A stretch of DNA of 64,000 nucleotides from Flavobacterium erciyesense (GTDB lineage Bacteria; Bacteroidota; Bacteroidia; Flavobacteriales; Flavobacteriaceae), in assembly GCF_018069925.1 (NCBI RefSeq), contig NZ_JAGPXB010000005.1:171450-235449 (forward strand). Reading direction: 5' to 3'. Each line of letters opens with the position of its first letter. The stretch's first letter is position 1. This document shows positions 63,547 through 64,000 of this stretch, in pieces. The notes below the pieces were generated by a model. That model was given only the letters and a program-made list of their open reading frames with translations. It was not told the DNA's origin and ran no database searches. The translations under genes were made by a program, and so were the position numbers.

Positions 63547-63999
63547 TTGTGCTTGGATTTAAAATTCAAAAATAAAACTATTATGGCAACGTAGCACTAT
63601 TAATTATAGGAAGATGATTGTTTGGTTTGAAAGGGTTCTCGATACACTTTATTTTCCATTGCATTTCAAACAAAGCACTCGAACTGACGAACTCTCCATA
63701 CACAAATTTGTCATTCCGACAACGGAGGAATCCAAACCAATTACTCACTAAAAGAAGATGCTTCGTTCCTCAGCATGACAAAAGAAACGCAGAAAAAACA
63801 ATCGCATAGACAAACCCTAAACATCCAAATTTGTCATTCCGACGAAGGAGGAATCCAAACAAGTAGCTCACCGATAAAAGATGCTGCATTCCTCAGCATG
63901 ACAAAATAAACGCGGAAAAACAATAAAACTGACGAGTTCTCGATACACTTTGTTTTCCATTGCATTTCAAACAAAGCACTCGAACTGACGAACTCTCGA
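63547..63999. repeat. Tandem intergenic repeats at the right edge
   Basis: No gene is seen. Unit A (starting gttctcgatacact, holding caaagcactcgaactgacga) occurs at 63636-63696 and again exactly 300 bases later at 63936-63996. Unit B (aatttgtcattccgac to cctcagcatgacaaa) occurs at 63703-63802 and 63826-63925 and is palindromic (tttgtcat with atgacaaa, gaggaa with ttcctc). Such units are typical flavobacterial repeats. Confidence 0.75.
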
Positions 64000-64000
64000 T

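Noticed and set aside
63618..63809. 63-codon frame in the right-edge repeats
   Set aside because: It consists of intergenic repeat units A and B; the same units lack an open frame in the second copy.
1..63999. CRISPR array, rRNA operon or complete tRNA gene
   Set aside because: No regularly spaced short repeats with unique spacers, no rRNA sequence and no full cloverleaf were seen; only the tRNA-like 3' end at 20733-20750 was found.

Overview
The window reads as chromosome of a Flavobacterium-like member of the Bacteroidota. The evidence is low G+C, TAnnTTTG-type minus-7 promoter elements, a type IX secretion C-terminal signal, DUF4252 lipoproteins, TonB receptors with PepSY partners, and intergenic repeats typical of flavobacteria. 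It falls into two parts.

Positions 1 to about 20,750 are a genomic island. Its right end carries an integration module on the minus strand: tyrosine integrase, unknown gene, helix-turn-helix gene, RepA-like ATPase, and a frameshifted DUF6371-type gene, with an iteron-like repeat cluster. An 18-base sequence shaped like the 3' end of a tRNA, followed by a terminator, sits at 20,733-20,750 and probably marks the attachment site; the intact tRNA should lie left of the window. The cargo starts with a type I restriction-modification locus (hsdM, hsdS; no hsdR in view). A plus-strand series of accessory genes follows: a uracil-glycosylase-like protein, an endonuclease with a zinc ribbon, a caspase-like protease, two further PD-(D/E)XK nucleases, AbiH, a DUF2971 protein with a translation-factor IF2-type N-terminus, several exported or lipidated proteins, and a coupled TIR-like/SLATT membrane pair. 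Degenerate copies of the hsdS 3' end recur between these genes, which suggests repeated insertion or recombination at the hsdS tail.

From about 21 kb onward the genes look like core genome. 21.7-26.2 kb holds an iron-type TonB receptor and PepSY reductase-like operon. 26.3-28.4 kb holds an ECF sigma factor, a membrane partner and two DUF4252 proteins. 28.5-30.8 kb holds an S41 protease and a cell-wall amidase. 30.9-39.9 kb is a cobalamin uptake and salvage locus: btuB-like receptor behind a cobalamin riboswitch, cobC, cobS, a bluB-cobT fusion and cobU on one strand, and btuF, btuC, btuD on the other. 39.9-47.6 kb holds RNA-modification genes, a large secreted nuclease, rmuC, a thioesterase and a YceI-like protein.

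47.6-62.5 kb is a light-response cluster: TIGR01777 epimerase, TetR regulator, ABC1 kinase, DUF2256, three photolyase/cryptochrome genes, a TIGR03643 protein, two SDR-type proteins, GTP cyclohydrolase I, an SRPBCC protein, carotenoid genes (crtZ, crtB, crtI), and a MerR regulator keeping the full CarH B12-photoreceptor signature. The B12 locus and the CarH-like regulator in one window suggest that cobalamin salvage feeds light sensing. The window ends with a Kir-type potassium channel and tandem intergenic repeats.
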